Assembly: GCA_024711025.1 (NCBI GenBank)
Contig: JANJTP010000004.1
Location: 25,135 to 89,134, forward strand
Length of the DNA stretch: 64,000 bases
Direction of reading: 5' to 3'
Source: Solirubrobacteraceae bacterium
GTDB taxonomy: Bacteria; Actinomycetota; Thermoleophilia; Solirubrobacterales; Solirubrobacteraceae
Positions within the stretch are counted from its first letter, which is position 1, and each line of letters opens with the position of its first letter. Below the pieces are notes generated by a model, which worked only from the letters and a program-made list of their open reading frames with translations, was not told where the DNA came from and searched no databases. Made by a program: the position numbers and the translations under genes. This document shows positions 59,757 to 64,000 of the stretch, in pieces.

Positions 59757-60616
59757 CAGGCCGCCGGCGCTCCGAGCAGGCCGTGCGTGACCAGCGCGGC
59801 TCGCACCACCGCCGTCTCGTGCTCGTCCGCCTCGACCAGCGGCAGGCGCAGCCCCCCGACCCGATGGCCGAGCAGGTTGAGCGCCGCCTTCACGGGGATC
59901 GGGTTCGTCGTGACCGACAGCGCCTCGTAGATCGGCTGCAGGCCGGCCTCGATTTCGGCACGGTGCTCCGGCTCGTCGACCATCCTGCGCATCTCGGGGC
60001 CGACGACGTGGCTGGCGACGAGGATCCCCCCGGGGCCGCCGAGGTCGAGGACGGCCCCGAGCATGTCGTCGTTGCCGGCGTAGATCTCGAGGCCGTCGAC
60101 GGGAGCCAGGTTCGCCTCGTTGGCCTGCTTGACGTAGTCGACGCGCGGCAGCTGGGCCAGCTCGGCGAGCAGGTCGTTCGGCATGTCCGTGCCGGTCCGC
60201 GAGGGGATGTTGTAGAGGACGATCGGCAGGTCGGTGGCGCGCACGACGGCGTCGAAGTGCGCGAGGATCCCGCGGCGGTTCGGGCGGTTGTAGTACGGGG
60301 TGACCGATAGGATCGCGTCGGCGCCCAGCTCGGTCGCGCGCTCGGTCAGCTCGACCGCGTGGCGTGTGTCGTTCGAGCCGGTCCCCGCGATCACCGTCAG
60401 GCCCTCGGGCCGCTCGCCGACGGCGAGCTCGATCAGGCCGAGGTGCTCCTCGTCGGTCAGCGTCGCCGCCTCGCCCGTCGTCCCACAGACGACGACTCCG
60501 TCGGAGCCGCTGGCGGCCAGATGGGCGAGCAGCGCGACGAACGCCGACTCGTCGACGCACAGGTCGTCGTCGAACGGCGTCACGACCGCCGTGATGATGT
60601 TGCCAAGCTCGGCCAC
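59756..60616 (-). CDS. dapA: 4-hydroxy-tetrahydrodipicolinate synthase
   Basis: 286 residues, TIM barrel. Schiff-base Lys163 (DYVKQAN), Tyr135 (VLYNIPSRTG) and the Thr pair in GTTGEA (46-50 region). It condenses pyruvate with aspartate semialdehyde, the first committed step to DAP and lysine. GTG 60616; TACCCT (60623-60628) is 6 nt upstream: leaderless. Coupled to rnj downstream. The usual upstream partner dapB is 3 kb away at 63638, with recD2 in between on the other strand. Confidence 0.95.
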   Translation of the reverse strand: MAELGNIITAVVTPFDDDLCVDESAFVALLAHLAASGSDGVVVCGTTGEAATLTDEEHLGLIELAVGERPEGLTVIAGTGSNDTRHAVELTERATELGADAILSVTPYYNRPNRRGILAHFDAVVRATDLPIVLYNIPSRTGTDMPNDLLAELAQLPRVDYVKQANEANLAPVDGLEIYAGNDDMLGAVLDLGGPGGILVASHVVGPEMRRMVDEPEHRAEIEAGLQPIYEALSVTTNPIPVKAALNLLGHRVGGLRLPLVEADEHETAVVRAALVTHGLLGAPAA

Positions 60617-60667
60617 GCGCCCAGGGTATCCGACGGTCGCGTCCGAGGCCCGCTCCACACTCGGGGC

Positions 60668-62845
60668 GTGGCCGTGACGCTGCCCGACGAACGCGCTCGC
60701 CCCGACCCGGTGTCGCCGCCCGCGGACGCCTCCGCGTGCGAGCTCAGCGTCGAGATCGTGGCGCTGCGCTGGCAGGCCCCGGAGGGCGGCTTCGCCGTCG
60801 CGGCGGCGGTGACCGACGAGGGCGAGGAGGTCACGCTGACGGGGCCGATCGAGCACTTCCACGAGGGCGAGCTGCTCGCCGCCCGCGGGGCCTGGCGGCG
60901 CCATGCGCGTCACGGCTGGCGCTTCGAGGTCGAGACGGCGACCTCGCGCGGCCCGTCGGGCGACGAGGCCCTGCTGCGGCTGCTCGCGTCGGTCCGCCAC
61001 GTCGGTCCGTCGGGCGCGGAGTGGCTGCTCGAGCGCCACGGCGAAAGCGTGCTCGACGTGCTCGACGCCGACCCGCGCGGTCGGCTGCGCGAGGTGCCCG
61101 GCATCGGGTCGGCGCGGATCGGCGCCGCGGTGCGCTCATGGGAGCTCATGCGCGGCCGCCGGGCGCTGCGGCTCTTCCTCTCGGAGCACCACGTGCCGGC
61201 CGCGGCGGCGACTCGGATCGAGCGGGCGCTCGGCTGCGGGGCCGTCGGCCTGCTGCGCGCCGACCCGTTCTCGGCGGCTGCGGTGGATGGCGTCGGCTTC
61301 GAGACGGCGGATGCCCTGGCGCGGGCGCTGGGCTGGGATGCGGCCGCTCCCGAGCGTCTCGATGCGGGGATCCTCCATGCACTGGACCGCGCCGGGCAGG
61401 ACGGTCACTGCGTGCTGCCGCGCGCGGAGCTGGAGCGCCGGGCCGTCGCGCTGCTGCGCGCCGACGTGGCGGGGCGCGTCGATCAGATGCTGGCCGCCGG
61501 TCGGCTCGTCGCCGACGGCGACCTGCTCGCCGAGCCGCGGATGGACGCGCTGGAGCGCCGGCTGGCGCGACGGGCCGGCGAGCTCGCCTGCGCGGCGCCG
61601 CTGCTCGCGCTGGGCGATGCCGCGCGGCCGCGGCACGGACCGTTCGTGCCGAGCGACGACCAATGGGCGGTCGTGGACGCGGTGCAGGGCTCGCGGCTGG
61701 CGATCCTCACCGGCGGCCCGGGGACGGGCAAGACGGCGACGATGCGGGCGATCGTCGAGCTGCTGCGCGCCGAGCGACGAACCGTGCGCCTGTGCGCGCC
61801 GACCGGCAAGGCTGCGCGACGGCTGGCCGAGGCGACCGGCGTCCAGGCGACCACGATCCACCGACTGCTCGGCTGGCTGCCCGGCGAGGGCTTCGAGCAC
61901 GGGCCCGACGACCCGATCCCGCACACCGACCTGCTGGTCGTCGACGAGGCCTCGATGCTGTCCGTTCAGCTCGCCGATGCGCTGCTGGGCGCCGTGGGCC
62001 CGCGCACGCACGTGCTGCTCGTCGGCGACACCGACCAGCTGGCGCCCGTCGGCCCCGGTCGCGTGCTCGAGGACCTGATCGCCTCCGGCGTCGCGCCGAC
62101 CGTGCGGCTCACGGAGGTCTTCCGTCAGGCCGCCCGCTCGCTGATCGTGCGCGCGGCGCACGCCGTGAACGCCGGGCGGCGACCGCCGGCGGACGCCGGC
62201 GCCGACGGCGTGCGCGACTTCTTCGCGATCGAGCGGGCGGACCCGCAGGCGCTGTTCGACGAGGTCGTCTCGCTCGCCGTCTCGCGCCTCCCCGGCCACT
62301 ATGGGCTCGACCCCGTCGCCGACGTGCTGGTCCTCTCGCCCATGCGCAGGGGGCAGCTCGGAGTCGACGCGCTGAATGCCTCCCTCCGCGAGCGGCTCAA
62401 CCCCGATGGACGGCCGATCCCGGGCAGCGCCCTGCGCGTCGGCGACCGCGTCATCCAGACCCGCAACGATCACGAGCGCGAGCTGATGAACGGCGAGCTC
62501 GGCGTGCTCGTCCACCACGACGCGGAGCGTGAGCGCTCTACGTTCGCGGGGGACGACGGCCGCCGGCTGGCGCTCGACGGCGAAGCACTCGCCACGATCC
62601 GGCTCGCGCACGCGATCAGCGTCCACAAGGCCCAGGGAAGCCAGGCGCCGGCGGTCGTCGTCCCGATCGTCCGCGGCCACGCGACGATGCTCACGCGGAA
62701 CCTGGTCTACACGGCCCTGACGCGAGCCGAGCGCGTGTGCGTCCTCGTCGTGCAGCCCGGCGCGCTGGAGATGGCGCTCGAGCGGCGCGACGCACGCCGG
62801 CGCCACACACGCCTGGCGAGGCTCGCCGCCGCGGCGGCCGGCTGA
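60668..62845 (+). CDS. recD2: RecD2-type DNA helicase
   Basis: 725 residues. N-terminal region of about 340 residues with HhH-like repeats (LREVPGIGSARIGAAV, AAAVDGVGFETADALA), then the SF1B helicase: Walker A GGPGTGKTAT, DEASMLSVQLADALL, GDTDQLAPVGPGR, and motif VI in VYTALTRAERVC. This is RecD2, not the RecBCD subunit, since it has the long N-terminus. It unwinds 5'-3', probably in repair. GTG 60668 or 60674. It interrupts the dapB-dapA neighbourhood. CACACT 6 nt before the GTG is a weak -10. Confidence 0.92.
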   Translation: MAVTLPDERARPDPVSPPADASACELSVEIVALRWQAPEGGFAVAAAVTDEGEEVTLTGPIEHFHEGELLAARGAWRRHARHGWRFEVETATSRGPSGDEALLRLLASVRHVGPSGAEWLLERHGESVLDVLDADPRGRLREVPGIGSARIGAAVRSWELMRGRRALRLFLSEHHVPAAAATRIERALGCGAVGLLRADPFSAAAVDGVGFETADALARALGWDAAAPERLDAGILHALDRAGQDGHCVLPRAELERRAVALLRADVAGRVDQMLAAGRLVADGDLLAEPRMDALERRLARRAGELACAAPLLALGDAARPRHGPFVPSDDQWAVVDAVQGSRLAILTGGPGTGKTATMRAIVELLRAERRTVRLCAPTGKAARRLAEATGVQATTIHRLLGWLPGEGFEHGPDDPIPHTDLLVVDEASMLSVQLADALLGAVGPRTHVLLVGDTDQLAPVGPGRVLEDLIASGVAPTVRLTEVFRQAARSLIVRAAHAVNAGRRPPADAGADGVRDFFAIERADPQALFDEVVSLAVSRLPGHYGLDPVADVLVLSPMRRGQLGVDALNASLRERLNPDGRPIPGSALRVGDRVIQTRNDHERELMNGELGVLVHHDAERERSTFAGDDGRRLALDGEALATIRLAHAISVHKAQGSQAPAVVVPIVRGHATMLTRNLVYTALTRAERVCVLVVQPGALEMALERRDARRRHTRLARLAAAAAG

Positions 62846-62865
62846 TCGGCAGCTCGGGTCACGGC

Positions 62866-62988
62866 GACGGCGGACGACCGTGCAGCACGGCCGACCCCGT
62901 CTGTGCCGGGTGGGCTTCGGGCCGACGGCGGACGACCGCGCAGCACGGCCGACCGCGTCTGTGCCGGGTGGCTTCGGGCCGACGGCGG
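62866..62988 (+). repeat. Tandem repeat, two 58/57-nt copies plus a partial third
   Basis: Copies start with GACGGCGGACGACCG at 62866 and 62924 and a partial third with GACGGCGG at 62981. The two full copies differ by a few bases and one deletion. They begin 20 nt after the recD2 stop, outside coding sequence. Each copy contains GCAGCACGGCCGACC and GTGCCGGGTGG. Confidence 0.8.
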
Positions 62989-62996
62989 CCGGCGCC

Positions 62997-63032
62997 CCGC
63001 GTGTGCGCCGGGGGCCGCCGGCGCACACGCGG
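62997..63032. terminator. 15-bp perfect hairpin between recD2 and the convergent gene
   Basis: CCGCGTGTGCGCCGG (62997-63011) pairs exactly with CCGGCGCACACGCGG (63018-63032), loop 6 nt. It lies between recD2 (plus, ends 62845) and the minus-strand gene ending at 63048 and probably ends transcription from both sides. Confidence 0.75.
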
Positions 63033-63047
63033 CGGGGCCGGCGTCGA

Positions 63048-63545
63048 TCAGCCGCGTAGCGGGCCGGCCTCGCGATTCGTGTCGACGTGCAGCTCGTCGA
63101 GCAGCCCCTCTAGCAGCGAGGCCTGCTCGCGCTCGATGTGCTCGGGAAGGACCGCCGCCTGCGCCCGGGGCACCGCAAGGTGGTGCACGACCGCACCGGT
63201 TGCCTGCTGAACCCTCGCCGGCAGCCCTGCGGCCAGCCAAGACGAGTGTCCGCGCTCGAGCGTCGCGACGAGGACCTCGTCGTAGACGCGGTTGTCGTAC
63301 TCCTCCTGCACGGCCACGAGCGGGCTCTCGGCGCCGATCAGGCCCTCGGCGGTCAGGCCGTCCGCTTGCAGACGCTCGACGGCGGCGTCGAGCCGCCGTC
63401 GGGCGTCCTCGCGACCGCTGAGCGGCCCGGGGACCAGCAGCGTCACCTCGACCTGCTCGCGCGCCGCACGCGCGAGCAGGTGCTCTGCCAGCGCGTCGGA
63501 CTCGACGGTGCGGTTGGCGAGGACGAGGATGCGCGTACGCGGCAT
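63048..63545 (-). CDS. Universal-stress-like nucleotide-binding-fold protein, unknown
   Basis: 165 residues. A Rossmann-like start RILVLANRTVESDALAEHLLARA, strand VEVTLLVPGP and a helix-rich middle with EEYDNRVYDEVLVATLERGHSSWLAAGLPAR match the general pattern of universal stress or permease-type alpha/beta proteins. The usual USP glycine loop G-x2-G-x9-G-S/T is not present, so nucleotide binding is doubtful. GGAGG precedes ATG 63545, one of few clear Shine-Dalgarno sites. Its neighbour upstream is dapB (92 nt). Confidence 0.65.
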   Translation of the reverse strand: MPRTRILVLANRTVESDALAEHLLARAAREQVEVTLLVPGPLSGREDARRRLDAAVERLQADGLTAEGLIGAESPLVAVQEEYDNRVYDEVLVATLERGHSSWLAAGLPARVQQATGAVVHHLAVPRAQAAVLPEHIEREQASLLEGLLDELHVDTNREAGPLRG

Positions 63546-63637
63546 GTGATCCCTCCGGGGCTCGGGGTGCAGCTCCGACGGTACCGTCCCGGGCGTCGCC
63601 GTGTGACGGGCGCGCCCCCGCCGCCGCCGCCCCGCTG

Positions 63638-64000
<363 letters not shown>

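Noticed and set aside
62866..62988. CRISPR array
   Set aside because: The repeats are contiguous 58-mers without spacers; no cas genes.

Overview
The window is a high-GC, densely packed bacterial chromosome segment with housekeeping gene content and no phage, transposon, CRISPR array, rRNA or convincing tRNA. The gene set points to an actinobacterium: MurT/GatD, the actinobacterial type of DapD, a MerR regulator close to FtsR (Rv1828) beside a GarA/OdhI-like FHA protein, an RsiG-like anti-sigma factor, c-di-AMP riboswitches on cell-wall hydrolase genes, and a recA-recX / ftsK / dapA-rnj block. RNase J and RNase Y together, a single-motif RsiG and a SodA-type superoxide dismutase would fit the deep-branching class Thermoleophilia (Solirubrobacterales and relatives), but that assignment is inference.

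Layout. 0.3-6.9 kb: two regulator/transporter units (ArsR with a divergent membrane protein; TetR with a divergent DHA2 efflux pump), both with clear dyads in the control region, then small enzymes and a thioredoxin-TPR protein. 7-9.3 kb: DinB and an RlpA-like secreted protein under a c-di-AMP riboswitch. 9.3-15.7 kb: WS/DGAT acyltransferase behind a perfect CRP-type site, NAD synthetase, a hotdog thioesterase, an odd HTH-membrane protein and an alkyl-DHAP-synthase-like flavoprotein. 15.7-19.7 kb: ftsR, FHA protein, rsiG, CDP-alcohol phosphatidyltransferase and proS on the minus strand. 20-27 kb: acylphosphatase, superoxide dismutase, a secreted glycoside-hydrolase-like protein, a divergent urease (gamma-beta fusion plus alpha), ispG, and a GroES-like protein. 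27-32.4 kb: secreted phospholipase A2, acetoacetyl-CoA synthetase, LapA-like protein, and two secreted wall or CAP proteins, one under a second c-di-AMP riboswitch. 32.6-38.2 kb: plus-strand cluster with SRAP, lipid kinase, murT, a methyltransferase, gatD and a MazG-like protein. 38-48.5 kb: hflX, dapE-dapC-dapD, miaA-dapF, an SDR, miaB and rny. 48.8-64 kb: recA-recX, cinA-thpR, a RodZ-like protein, ftsK, a two-component system, dapA-rnj, recD2 and the end of dapB.

How it works together. Six lysine/DAP genes (dapA, dapB in part, dapC, dapD, dapE, dapF) cover the succinylase branch from aspartate semialdehyde to meso-DAP, the cross-linking residue of the wall. They sit with wall-modifying (murT-gatD), wall-hydrolysing (RlpA-like, NlpC/P60) and division (ftsK, RodZ-like, FtsR) genes. 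Second messengers are wired in twice: c-di-AMP through two riboswitches and, by inference, c-di-GMP through RsiG. A recurrent feature is a TANNNT box 6-8 nt before the start codon of operon-first genes with no Shine-Dalgarno sequence, implying widespread leaderless transcription.
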